From assembly GCF_902830275.1 (NCBI RefSeq), contig NZ_CADESW010000019.1, positions 62,001 through 126,000 on the forward strand: DNA of 64,000 bases. Direction: 5' to 3'. Source of the DNA: Burkholderia stagnalis. GTDB lineage: Bacteria > Pseudomonadota > Gammaproteobacteria > Burkholderiales > Burkholderiaceae. Position 1 is the first letter of the stretch. Each line of letters starts with the position of its first letter. Under the pieces are notes generated by a model. That model was not told where the DNA came from and searched no databases. It was given only the letters and a program-made list of their open reading frames with translations. This document shows positions 41,665 to 50,397 of this stretch, in pieces. The translations under genes were made by a program, and so were the position numbers.

Positions 41665-44600
41665 CTAGCGCTGCATCGACTCCCAGACCTTATACAGCCG
41701 CTTGACCGACACCGGCATCGGCGTGCGCAGCTCCTGCGCGAACAGCGAGATCCGCAACTCCTCGAGCAGCCAGCGGAATTCGGCGAGGCGCGCGTCGGCG
41801 ACGCCGCCGCGCTGCGACACCGCACGCTGGTACTGCTGCACGAGCGGCAGCAGCTCGGCCTGCTGCTTCGCATCGCGGGCCGGGTCGGCCTTGAGCTTGT
41901 CGATGCGCAGCGCGATGCCCTTCAGGTAGCGCGGGAAATGCGCAAGCTGAACGTAAGGCGTGTCGATCACGAAGCGCTTGCCCACCAGCGCCGACAGCTG
42001 CTGCTGCAGGTCGGCGTGCACGGCCGCGAACGGCTTCGCCTGCGCGAGCTTCTTCGCGAGCCCCGCGTATTCGGCGAGGATCTGCCCGACGAGCCGCGCG
42101 ATCTCCTGCGCGAGCAGGTTCAGGCGGCTCCTGCCCTCGTCGCGGCGCGCGTGGAAGCTCGCGTCGTCGTCGGGCAGCGGCTCCTGCAGGCACGCGCGGT
42201 CGAGCGCCGTGTCGATCAGCTGGTCGCGCAGCTCGTCCTGCGTGCCGAGCGACATGTATTGCATCGCCATCTCGCGCAGGCCCGGCAGGTTCTTCTCCAG
42301 GAACTTGATCGGTTCCTTCAGCTGCAGCGCGAACAGACGGCGCAGCCCCGCGCGATGGATGCGCGCGGCCTCCTCCGGCGAATCGAACACCTCGACGTCG
42401 CAATGCGTGGCGCGGTCGACGAGCGCCGGGTAGCCGTACAGCGTCTGCCCGCGCCGGCGGATCTCCAGCAGCTCGGGCAGCTTGCCGAAGTTCCACGTCG
42501 TCAGGTTCTCGTACAGCGCGGTCGCGCCCGTATCCGCCGGCGTGGCGGTATGCGGCGGCGCGCCCTTCGCGCCCTTGCCGGCGCCCTGCGCCTGCGCAAC
42601 GGAAAGTGCGCCGGACGTGGCCGCCTCGGCGTCGCCGCCGGCCGCGATCGTCGACGCCGCGGCGATCTTCTGGAACTGCTGCTGCGCCTGCGCGCCGAGC
42701 TCCTGGCGAAGCTGGGCGAGATTGCGCCCCATCGCGAGCTGGCGGCCGTGCTCGTCGATCACCTTGAAGTTCATGAACAGGTGTGCAGCCAGCGTCTCGA
42801 GCTTGAAGTCGCTCGTCTTCATCATCACCTGCGTCTGCGCGCGCACGTCGGCGATCAGCGCCTCGACGAGCCCGCCCGCACCGAAGCGTTCGCGCCCCAT
42901 GCGTTCGACGAAGCCCGCCGCATACTCGGGCAGCGGCACGCAATGGCGGCGCAGCTTCTGCGGCAGCGATTTCAGCAGCAGCTGCACCTTCTCCTTCAGC
43001 ATCCCCGGCATGAGCCACTCGCAGCGGCGCGCGTCGACCTGGTTCAGCGCATAGAGCGGCACCGCGAGCGTCACGCCGTCGCGCGGCGCGCCGGGCTCGA
43101 AGTGGTACGTGAGCGCCATCTCGACGCCCGCCATCGTCGCGCGCTTCGGGAACAGCTCGGTCGTCACGCCCGCCGCCTCGTGGCGCATCAGGTCGTCGCG
43201 CGACAGGTACAGCAGGCGCAGCTTGTCCTCCGGCTGGCCGCTCTTTTTCACCTCGTCGCGATACCAGCGCTCGAACGCGGCGCCCGTGTGGATCCCGTCC
43301 GGAATCGCCTGGTCGTAGAACGCGTGGATCAGCTCGTCGTCGACCAGCACGTCCTGCCGGCGCGACTTGTGCTCGAGCTGCTCGATGTCGGCGAGCAGCT
43401 TGCGGTTGTGCGCGAAGAACGCGAGCTTCGTGTCGAACTCGCCGTCCACCAGCGCGCCGCGGATGAACAGCTCGCGCGCGCGCGCCGGATCCTGTTTGCC
43501 GAACGCGACGCGCCGCCGGTGGTACACCGGCAGCCCGTACAGCGTCGCGCGCTCGAACGCGCTCACCTGCGCCGGGCGCTTCTCCCAGTGCGGCTCGGAC
43601 AGCGATTTCTTCAGCAGGTGCGCGCCGACCTTCTCGATCCACTCGGGTTCGATCTTCGCGAGGCAGCGCGCGTACAGCCGGCTCGTCTCGACCAGCTCGG
43701 CCGCCATCACCCAGCGCCCCGCCTTCTTCGCGAGCACCGAGCCCGGCCACAGGAAGAACTTGATGCCGCGCGCGCCGAGGTAATGCGGCTCGTCGTCGGC
43801 CTTCAGCCCGAGGTTGCCGAGCAGGCCCGTCATCAGGGCCAGATGCACCTGTTCGTAGGTCGCCTCGACCTCGTTCAGCCGCCAGCCGTGCTCGCGCACG
43901 ACGGTCAGCAGCTGCGAATGGACGTCGCGCCATTCGCGCAGGCGCAGGTGCGACAGGAAGTTCTGCCGGCATGCGTCGATGAGTTGGCGGTTCGACTTCT
44001 TGTGCGCGACCGCTTCCTCGAACCACGCCCAGATCTTCAGCCACTGCAGGAATTCCGAGCGCTCGTCGGCGAACCGGCGATGCGCCTGGTCGGCCTGCTC
44101 CTGCGCTTCGCTCGGCCGGTCGCGCGGGTCCTGCACGGACAGCGCGCTCGCGATGATCAGCACCTCGCGCAGCGACTGCTGGTCGCGCGCGCCGAGGATC
44201 ATCCGGCCGACCCGCGGATCGAGCGGCAGGCGCGCGAGCTCGCGGCCGAGCGGCGTCAGCGCGTTGTCGTCGTCGACCGCGCCGAGCTCGTTCAGCAGTT
44301 GATAGCCGTCCGCGATCGCGCGGCCCGGCGGCGGCTCGAGGAACGGAAACGATTCGATCGCCGTCAGGTGCAGCGACTTCATCCGCAGGATCACCGACGC
44401 GAGCGACGCGCGCAGGATCTCCGGATCGGTGAAGCGCGCCCGCGCCTGGTAGTCGGTTTCCTCGTACAGGCGAATGCAGATGCCGTCCGCGACCCGGCCG
44501 CAGCGGCCCGCGCGCTGGTTCGCGGCGGCCTGCGAGATCGACTCGACCTGCAGCTGCTCGACCTTGTTCCGGTACGAATAGCGCTTCACGCGCGCGAGGC

Positions 44601-45876
44601 CCGTGTCGACCACGTAGCGGATGCCGGGCACCGTCAGCGAGGTTTCGGCGACGTTCGTCGCGAGCACGATGCGGCGCGCGTTCGACGCCTTGAACACCTT
44701 GTCCTGCTCGGCCGCGGACAAGCGCGCGAACAGCGGCAGGATCTCCGTGTGCGGCGGGTGATGCTTGCGCAGCGCCTCGGCCGCGTCGCGAATCTCGCGC
44801 TCGCCGGGCAGGAACACCAGCACGTCGCCGGGGCCTTCGCGGCACAGCTCGTCGACCGCGTCGACGATCGCGTCCATCAGGTCGCGCTCGGCCTCGCGCG
44901 CGGTCTTCACGCGGTCGCGGCTCGCCGTGCCCTCGGCGTTCTTCACGGCCGGGCGGTCCTCGGCCACCGGGCGGTAGCGCATCTCGACCGGATACAGGCG
45001 GCCGCTCACCTCGATCACCGGCGCGGGCCGTTCGTCGCTGCCGAAATGGCGCGCGAAGCGGTCGGCGTCGATCGTCGCGGACGTGACGATCAGCTTCAGG
45101 TCCGGCCGCTTCGGCAGGATCTGCTTCAGGTAGCCGAGCAGGAAGTCGATGTTCAGGCTGCGCTCGTGCGCCTCGTCGATGATCAGCGTGTCGTACGCCT
45201 TCAGCAGCGGGTCGGTCTGCGTCTCGGCGAGCAGGATGCCGTCCGTCATCAGCTTGACGGATGCGCCCGGCGCGAGATTGTCGGTGAAGCGCACCTTGTA
45301 GCCGACCACCTCGCCGAACGGCGTGCCGAGCTCCTCGGCGATGCGGCGGCCGGTGGACGACGCGGCGAGCCGGCGCGGCTGCGTGTGGCCGATCAGGCCC
45401 GTGCCGCCCGCGCCGAGGCCGCGGCCGAGTTCGAGGCAGATTTTCGGCAGCTGGGTGGTCTTGCCCGAGCCCGTCTCGCCGCAGACGATCACAACCTGGT
45501 GACCGGCGATCGCGCGCGCGATTTCGTCGCGCTTGCCCGACACCGGCAGGCTTTCCGGGAACGTGATCGGCGGGACGGGATTCGGCGGGACGGCCGCGCG
45601 CGGCCCGCGCTCGCGGCGCGGTGCGCGCGCGTCCGGCGCGGCATTCTGCGCGGCGTGCTGGCGCGGCTCGTTGCGCCGTTCGTCGCCGCGCGGCGCGCGC
45701 GGCGGCTTGCCCTGCTGCTGGCGCGGCGGTTGGTCCGCTTGCTGGCCCGGTCGCTCGCCCGCTTGCTGGCCGGGCTGCCGGCCCGCTTGCTGGCGCGCGC
45801 CGGCCGCCCCATCCGGGTGCGGGCCCGACGGCGCGTTGGCCCGCGTCGGCGCGGGACTTTTAGGTACATTCGACAT
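41665..45876 (-). CDS. hrpA: ATP-dependent RNA helicase HrpA
   Basis: A 1403-residue DEAH-box helicase. Helicase core about residues 110-480: Walker A GETGSGKTTQ, DEAH, SAT (VTSATID) and QRAGRCGR. HA2/OB regions and the long HrpA C-terminal domain follow. The first 105 residues are a Gln/Pro/Arg/Ala-rich, likely disordered extension with GQQAG-like repeats; the C-terminal part also has a low-complexity Ala/Gln insert near residue 1110. E. coli HrpA resolves stalled ribosomes and acts on mRNA. The start lies only 23 bp from argA, divergently. Confidence 0.94.
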   Translation of the reverse strand: MSNVPKSPAPTRANAPSGPHPDGAAGARQQAGRQPGQQAGERPGQQADQPPRQQQGKPPRAPRGDERRNEPRQHAAQNAAPDARAPRRERGPRAAVPPNPVPPITFPESLPVSGKRDEIARAIAGHQVVIVCGETGSGKTTQLPKICLELGRGLGAGGTGLIGHTQPRRLAASSTGRRIAEELGTPFGEVVGYKVRFTDNLAPGASVKLMTDGILLAETQTDPLLKAYDTLIIDEAHERSLNIDFLLGYLKQILPKRPDLKLIVTSATIDADRFARHFGSDERPAPVIEVSGRLYPVEMRYRPVAEDRPAVKNAEGTASRDRVKTAREAERDLMDAIVDAVDELCREGPGDVLVFLPGEREIRDAAEALRKHHPPHTEILPLFARLSAAEQDKVFKASNARRIVLATNVAETSLTVPGIRYVVDTGLARVKRYSYRNKVEQLQVESISQAAANQRAGRCGRVADGICIRLYEETDYQARARFTDPEILRASLASVILRMKSLHLTAIESFPFLEPPPGRAIADGYQLLNELGAVDDDNALTPLGRELARLPLDPRVGRMILGARDQQSLREVLIIASALSVQDPRDRPSEAQEQADQAHRRFADERSEFLQWLKIWAWFEEAVAHKKSNRQLIDACRQNFLSHLRLREWRDVHSQLLTVVREHGWRLNEVEATYEQVHLALMTGLLGNLGLKADDEPHYLGARGIKFFLWPGSVLAKKAGRWVMAAELVETSRLYARCLAKIEPEWIEKVGAHLLKKSLSEPHWEKRPAQVSAFERATLYGLPVYHRRRVAFGKQDPARARELFIRGALVDGEFDTKLAFFAHNRKLLADIEQLEHKSRRQDVLVDDELIHAFYDQAIPDGIHTGAAFERWYRDEVKKSGQPEDKLRLLYLSRDDLMRHEAAGVTTELFPKRATMAGVEMALTYHFEPGAPRDGVTLAVPLYALNQVDARRCEWLMPGMLKEKVQLLLKSLPQKLRRHCVPLPEYAAGFVERMGRERFGAGGLVEALIADVRAQTQVMMKTSDFKLETLAAHLFMNFKVIDEHGRQLAMGRNLAQLRQELGAQAQQQFQKIAAASTIAAGGDAEAATSGALSVAQAQGAGKGAKGAPPHTATPADTGATALYENLTTWNFGKLPELLEIRRRGQTLYGYPALVDRATHCDVEVFDSPEEAARIHRAGLRRLFALQLKEPIKFLEKNLPGLREMAMQYMSLGTQDELRDQLIDTALDRACLQEPLPDDDASFHARRDEGRSRLNLLAQEIARLVGQILAEYAGLAKKLAQAKPFAAVHADLQQQLSALVGKRFVIDTPYVQLAHFPRYLKGIALRIDKLKADPARDAKQQAELLPLVQQYQRAVSQRGGVADARLAEFRWLLEELRISLFAQELRTPMPVSVKRLYKVWESMQR

Positions 45877-45884
45877 GGGGGCGC

Positions 45885-45892
45885 ATTATAAT
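45885..45892. promoter_or_regulatory. Palindromic -10 element shared by hrpA and argA
   Basis: ATTATAAT reads the same on both strands, giving TATAAT at 45887-45892 rightward and at 45890-45885 leftward. It is centred in the 23-bp gap between the two start codons. Predicted transcription starts fall on or next to both ATGs. The -35 regions are weak on both sides. Confidence 0.55.
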
Positions 45893-45899
45893 CCCGCCC

Positions 45900-47279
45900 A
45901 TGAATTCCCAAACCGACCTCCCCCCCGCCCAGTCCGGCGCCGTGGCCCCCGCGGCATCCGACGATACGGCCGCCAGCCACGCCCAGTTCGTCGACTGGAT
46001 GCGGTCCGTCGCGCCCTATATTCACAAGTTCCGCAACAGCACGTTCGTCGTCGGTTTCGGCGGCGAGGTCGTGCATCAGGGGCTCCTCAGCGCGCTCGTG
46101 TCAGACATCGCACTGCTGCAGGCGATGGGCATCCAGATCGTGCTGGTCCACGGCTCGCGGCCGCAGGTCGAGGAGCAGCTGAGCCTGCATGGTGTCGAAT
46201 CCGAGTTTTCTCACGGGCTGCGCATCACCGATGCGCGCGCGCTCGAATCCGCGAAGGAAGCGGCCGGCGAAGTGCGCCTCGACATCGAGGCCGCGATCAG
46301 CCAGGGCCTGCCGAACTCGCCGATGGCGCACGCGCACATCAGCGTGGTGTCGGGCAACTTCGTGACGGCGCGGCCGGTCGGGATTCTCGACGGGGTCGAT
46401 TTCGCGCACACGGGCGTCGTGCGCAAGATCGACGCCGAGTCGATCCGCCATTCGCTCGCGAGCCGCAAGCTCGTGCTGCTGTCGCCGCTCGGCTTCTCGC
46501 CCACCGGCGAGGCGTTCAACCTGTCGATGGAGGATGTCGCGTCCGCGGCCGCGATCGCGCTGCGCGCCGACAAGATCATCTTCCTGACCGAAGCGCCCGG
46601 CATCGTCGACGACGAAGGCGAGCTGATCCGCGAAATGTCGCTCGACGCGGCCGCCGAGCTGCTCGATTCGGGCAACGTCCAGGGCGACGACGCGTTCTTC
46701 CTGAAGCACTCGATCCGCGCGTGCCGCGGCGGCGTGACCCGTGCGCACCTGATCCCGCAGACGCTCGACGGCAGCGTGCTGCTCGAGCTGTTCCTGCACG
46801 ACGGCGTCGGCACGATGATCTCGTACGAGAACCTCGAGAGCCTGCGCGAGGCGACGCCGGACGACGTCGGCGGCATCCTGTCGCTGATCGAGCCGCTCGA
46901 AACGGACGGCACGCTGGTGCGGCGCGGCCGCCACCAGATCGAACGCGACATCGACCACTTCTCGGTGATCGAGCACGATGGCGTGCTGTTCGGCTGCGCG
47001 GCGCTGTATCCGTACCAGCAGGAAAAGATCGGCGAGATGGCTTGCCTCACCGTCGCGCCCGAGGCGCAAGGCTCCGGCGACGGCGAACGCCTGCTCAAGC
47101 GCATCGAGCAGCGCGCGCGGGCGCGCGGCCTCACGCACATCTTCGTGCTGACGACGCGCACCGAGCACTGGTTCCTCAAGCGCGGCTTCGTGAAGGTGAG
47201 CGTCGACGACCTGCCGGAAGACCGCCGCAAACTCTATAACTGGCAGCGCAAGTCGCTCGTGCTGATGAAGCAGCTCTGA
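45900..47279 (+). CDS. argA: Amino-acid N-acetyltransferase (N-acetylglutamate synthase)
   Basis: A 459-residue enzyme for the first step of arginine synthesis. Residues about 45-290 are the amino-acid-kinase-like domain (VVGFGGEVVHQG, VLVHGSRPQVEEQL, arginine-feedback site) and 310-459 the GNAT acetyltransferase domain (CLTVAPEAQGSGDGERLL, TRTEHWFLKRGF). Ala/Gln-rich residues 1-30 precede the conserved FVDWMRSVAPYIHKFRNSTFVV. There is no ribosome site: a TATAAT lies 8-13 bases before the ATG, so the mRNA may be leaderless. yggX follows after 48 bp. Confidence 0.95.
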   Translation: MNSQTDLPPAQSGAVAPAASDDTAASHAQFVDWMRSVAPYIHKFRNSTFVVGFGGEVVHQGLLSALVSDIALLQAMGIQIVLVHGSRPQVEEQLSLHGVESEFSHGLRITDARALESAKEAAGEVRLDIEAAISQGLPNSPMAHAHISVVSGNFVTARPVGILDGVDFAHTGVVRKIDAESIRHSLASRKLVLLSPLGFSPTGEAFNLSMEDVASAAAIALRADKIIFLTEAPGIVDDEGELIREMSLDAAAELLDSGNVQGDDAFFLKHSIRACRGGVTRAHLIPQTLDGSVLLELFLHDGVGTMISYENLESLREATPDDVGGILSLIEPLETDGTLVRRGRHQIERDIDHFSVIEHDGVLFGCAALYPYQQEKIGEMACLTVAPEAQGSGDGERLLKRIEQRARARGLTHIFVLTTRTEHWFLKRGFVKVSVDDLPEDRRKLYNWQRKSLVLMKQL

Positions 47280-47327
47280 GCGAGCGCCGCCCTCCCCCAG
47301 TCCGCTTACAGGAAGGAGAAGTACACG

Positions 47328-47603
47328 ATGGCTCGAATGGTTCAATGCGCGAAGCTCGGCAAGGAAGCCGAAGGGCTCGATTTCCCGCCGCTGCCGGGCG
47401 AGCTCGGCAAGCGCATCTACGAAAGCGTCTCGAAAGAGGCGTGGCAAGGCTGGCTCAAGCAGCAGACGATGCTGATCAACGAAAACCGCCTGAACATGGC
47501 CGACCCGCGTGCGCGCCAGTACCTGATGAAGCAGACCGAAAAGTACTTCTTCGGCGAAGGCGCGGACCAGGCGTCCGGCTACGTGCCGCCGACGCAAGGC
47601 TGA
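47328..47603 (+). CDS. yggX: Oxidative damage protection / iron trafficking protein YggX
   Basis: A 91-residue YggX-family protein: MARMVQCAKLGKEAEGLDFPPLPGELGKRIYE and the conserved WQGWLKQQTMLINENRLN. Cys7 is the family cysteine. YggX protects Fe-S proteins and limits free iron toxicity in Salmonella. A strong AGGAAGGAG ribosome site precedes the ATG. It lies downstream of argA, possibly in the same transcript. Confidence 0.96.
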   Translation: MARMVQCAKLGKEAEGLDFPPLPGELGKRIYESVSKEAWQGWLKQQTMLINENRLNMADPRARQYLMKQTEKYFFGEGADQASGYVPPTQG

Positions 47604-47651
47604 CGCGGTTTCCGCCGCCGGCCGGCTGGCCGGAAAATCGCAGCAAGGAAG

Positions 47652-47683
47652 AAACGGCATCGTGCGGCGCACGATGCCGTTTT
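47652..47683. terminator. Bidirectional terminator after yggX
   Basis: AAACGGCATCGTGC and GCACGATGCCGTTTT form a 14-bp perfect stem with A/T tails on both sides, between yggX and the converging transporter gene. Confidence 0.9.
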
Positions 47684-47712
47684 CGTTTGTGCGGCCCCGG
47701 GCAGCCGGCCGC

Positions 47713-49116
47713 TCACACCGGTTTCAGCGTGCCGCCCTCGCCCTCATCGCTCTCCTGCTTCGGTTCGCGCGCCGCATCGTCGGCGCTCCACTGTGCCGCG
47801 TCGCTGCGCTCGGCCGTCGACAGCTCGTCCGCGCGGCTGCCGGTTCGCGTCAGCAGCGCCAGCATGCAGACGAGCGACACGCACGCATAGAGCCCCGACG
47901 CGATCGCGACGCCGACGATGCTGCCGGTCGCATTGAGGATCGCCTGCGCAAGCACCGGCGTGCCGCCGCCGACGACGAGCGCGCTCAGCTGGTACGCGAG
48001 CGACAGCCCCGTATAGCGGACGTTCGCCGGAAACACGCGCGCGAGCATGCCGCCCACCGCGCCGTAGAACATCGCCGACGGAATCGTCGACACGCACATG
48101 CCGGCGACGGCGATCCAGTACGAGCGGGTCGCGAGCGCATGGAACATCACCGGCATCAGCACGATCTCCGGAATCAGGATCCAGCACATCGCGCGCCGCA
48201 TGTCGATCTTCGACACGAACCATGCGCCGACCGGCTGCATGATGAACTGCACGACGAGCGAGATCGACAGGATTCCGAGGAAGGTGCCCTGCGCATAGCC
48301 GAGTTCCTTGGTCGCCCACGACAGCGCGAACGTGCTGCGGAAATACGTGACGTTGATCACCGGCAGCGTGCCGGCCGCGAGCAGCACGATCAGCCAGTGG
48401 TCGCGCACGACGTCGCGCAGCGGCAGCTTCACCGTGCGCTTGCGCTGCAGCACGCGCTGCATGTCGGCGGATTCCTCGAGCTTCAGGCGGATCACCATCC
48501 CGACGACCACCAGCACCGCCGACAGCAGGAACGGGATGCGCCAGCCCCACATCAGGAAGTCGGGCGTCGGCAGCGCGCTCAACGCGAAGAACGCGCCGGT
48601 GGCGAGCAGGTTGCCGGTGGGCGAGCCCTGCTGCGCGAACGCCGCGTACAGGATGCTCTTGTGCTTCGGCGCGTTCTCGCTCGCGATCAGCACCGCGCCG
48701 CCCCACTCGCCGCCCACCGCGATGCCCTGCAGCACGCGCAGCACGACGAGCCCGGCCGGCGCCCAGACGCCGATCTGCGCGTAGGTCGGCAGCAGGCCGA
48801 TGCCGGTCGTCGCGAGCCCCATCATCACGAGCGTGATCACGAGCGCGGTCTTGCGGCCGACGCGGTCGCCGAGATGGCCGAACACGATGCCGCCGAGCGG
48901 CCGCGCGGCGAAGCCGGCCCAGAACGTGACGAACGCGAGCAGCGTCGCGACGCCGGGATCCATCTGCGCGGAAAAGAACACCTTGCCGAACACGAGCGCG
49001 GCGGCCGTGCCGTAGAGGTAGAAGTCGTACCACTCGATCGTCGTGCCGACGAACGCGGCAAGCGCGGCGCGGCCCGGCCGCGGGTTCGCGGCGGGTTGGG
49101 AATGCGGACGGGTCAT
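47713..49116 (-). CDS. MFS transporter, metabolite:H+ symporter (MHS) family
   Basis: A 467-residue, 12-helix MFS carrier. Family signatures are GTTIEWYDFYLYG at the first helix, GHLGDRVGRKTALV in the loop between helices 2 and 3, and RVLQGIAVGGEWGGAV. MHS members import small organic acids or betaines; the neighbours point to an organic acid used via CoA thioesters. The C-terminal 40 residues are acidic and soluble. I chose the ATG at 49116: GGAG lies 6 bases before it, while the ATG at 49128 has no ribosome site. Confidence 0.9.
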   Translation of the reverse strand: MTRPHSQPAANPRPGRAALAAFVGTTIEWYDFYLYGTAAALVFGKVFFSAQMDPGVATLLAFVTFWAGFAARPLGGIVFGHLGDRVGRKTALVITLVMMGLATTGIGLLPTYAQIGVWAPAGLVVLRVLQGIAVGGEWGGAVLIASENAPKHKSILYAAFAQQGSPTGNLLATGAFFALSALPTPDFLMWGWRIPFLLSAVLVVVGMVIRLKLEESADMQRVLQRKRTVKLPLRDVVRDHWLIVLLAAGTLPVINVTYFRSTFALSWATKELGYAQGTFLGILSISLVVQFIMQPVGAWFVSKIDMRRAMCWILIPEIVLMPVMFHALATRSYWIAVAGMCVSTIPSAMFYGAVGGMLARVFPANVRYTGLSLAYQLSALVVGGGTPVLAQAILNATGSIVGVAIASGLYACVSLVCMLALLTRTGSRADELSTAERSDAAQWSADDAAREPKQESDEGEGGTLKPV

Positions 49117-49203
49117 CGATGTCTCCATGTCGGTGGTCGGTGGCGCGACTGCGCGCGCCTTGTCCGGTTGGCCGGCCTCGCGCCGCCGGCCGGCGGCGTC
49201 GCG

Positions 49204-50397
49204 TCAGCCGGGCGCCTTCAGCACGCCCGCGTCGAGCAGTTGCTGCTGCAGCGCCGGATCGACGCCGAGGCGGTCGAGCACCGCGCGCGTGTCGCCGCCC
49301 AGCGCGGGCGGCGGCGTGCGGTAGGTCGCCGGCGTGCGCGACAGCCTGATCGGCGACGCGGTGCCGCGATACCGGCCGAGCTCGACGAGCAGGTTCCGGT
49401 GCAGCGTATGCGGGTCGCGCGCGACGTCGGCGACCGTCTGCACCGGGCCGCACGGCACGCCGGCCGCCATCAGGTCGCGCGCGAGCGGTTCGCACGCATG
49501 CTGCGCGAGCCGTGCCTCCAGCGCGGCCTTCAGTTCCGCGCGGTGCGCGCAGCGGCTGCGGTTGTCGACGAAGCGCGGGTCGCTCGCCAGCTCCGGCGCG
49601 CCGAGATGCGCGGTGAGCCGGGCGAACTGCCGGTCGTTGCCGACCGCGAGAAAGATCGGCGCGGTGGCCGTGCGGTAGCTGTCGTACGGCGCGATGTTCG
49701 GGTGCGCGTTGCCGCTGCGCTCCGGTACGCGGCCCGAGCCGAAGAAGTTCGGCAGGTGCGGATGCAGCAGCGACACGCCGCAGTCGAACAGCGCGATGTC
49801 GATCGACTGGCCGAGCCCGCTCTTTTCCCGCTCGGCCAGCGCGAGCAGGATCCCCGCGAGCGCGTTGAGCCCCGTCACCATGTCGACGACCGGCAGGCCG
49901 ATGCGGGTCGCGTCGCCGTCGCGCTCGCCGTTGACGCTCATCAGCCCGGCCATCGCCTGGATCACCGCGTCGTAGCCCGGCAGGCCGCCGAGCGGGCCGT
50001 CGGCGCCGAAGCCCGTCACCGCGCAGTGGATCAGCCACGGGAAACGCGGCCGCAGGTCGCGTTCGTAATCCATGCCCCAGCGCGCGAGCGTGCCCGGCTT
50101 GAAGTTCTCGACCAGCACGTCCGCGTCGTCGAGCAGGCGCCACAGGATCGCGCGCCCTTCGTCGCGCGACAGGTCGAGCGCGAGCCCTTCCTTGTTGCGG
50201 TTCACGCCGAGGAAATACCACGCGGTGTCGTCGACGAACGGCGGCCCCCAGCCGCGCGTCTCGTCGCCCGCCGGCGGCTCGACCTTGATCACCTGCGCGC
50301 CGTGGTCGGCCAGCGCCTGCGTGCAATACGGGCCGCCGAGCACGCGGCTCAGGTCGACGACCTTCACGCCATCGAGGGCGCCACGCGGTGCGTTCAT
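49204..50397 (-). CDS. CaiB/BaiF family CoA-transferase (family III)
   Basis: A 397-residue family III CoA-transferase: GVKVVDLSRVLGGPYCTQALADHGAQVIKVE at the N-terminus, LVENFKPGTL, and the catalytic Asp in PGYDAVIQAMAG near residue 168. Such enzymes move CoA between carboxylates, commonly to activate a dicarboxylic or branched acid. It overlaps the acyl-CoA dehydrogenase gene by 4 bp and precedes the transporter, a coherent uptake-activation-oxidation set. Substrate not assignable. Confidence 0.92.
   Translation of the reverse strand: MNAPRGALDGVKVVDLSRVLGGPYCTQALADHGAQVIKVEPPAGDETRGWGPPFVDDTAWYFLGVNRNKEGLALDLSRDEGRAILWRLLDDADVLVENFKPGTLARWGMDYERDLRPRFPWLIHCAVTGFGADGPLGGLPGYDAVIQAMAGLMSVNGERDGDATRIGLPVVDMVTGLNALAGILLALAEREKSGLGQSIDIALFDCGVSLLHPHLPNFFGSGRVPERSGNAHPNIAPYDSYRTATAPIFLAVGNDRQFARLTAHLGAPELASDPRFVDNRSRCAHRAELKAALEARLAQHACEPLARDLMAAGVPCGPVQTVADVARDPHTLHRNLLVELGRYRGTASPIRLSRTPATYRTPPPALGGDTRAVLDRLGVDPALQQQLLDAGVLKAPG

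Noticed and set aside
41938..45891. A plus-strand open frame of 1317 codons opposite hrpA
   Set aside because: Antisense shadow of the helicase gene; composition is Arg/Ala/Leu/His-rich without any motif.
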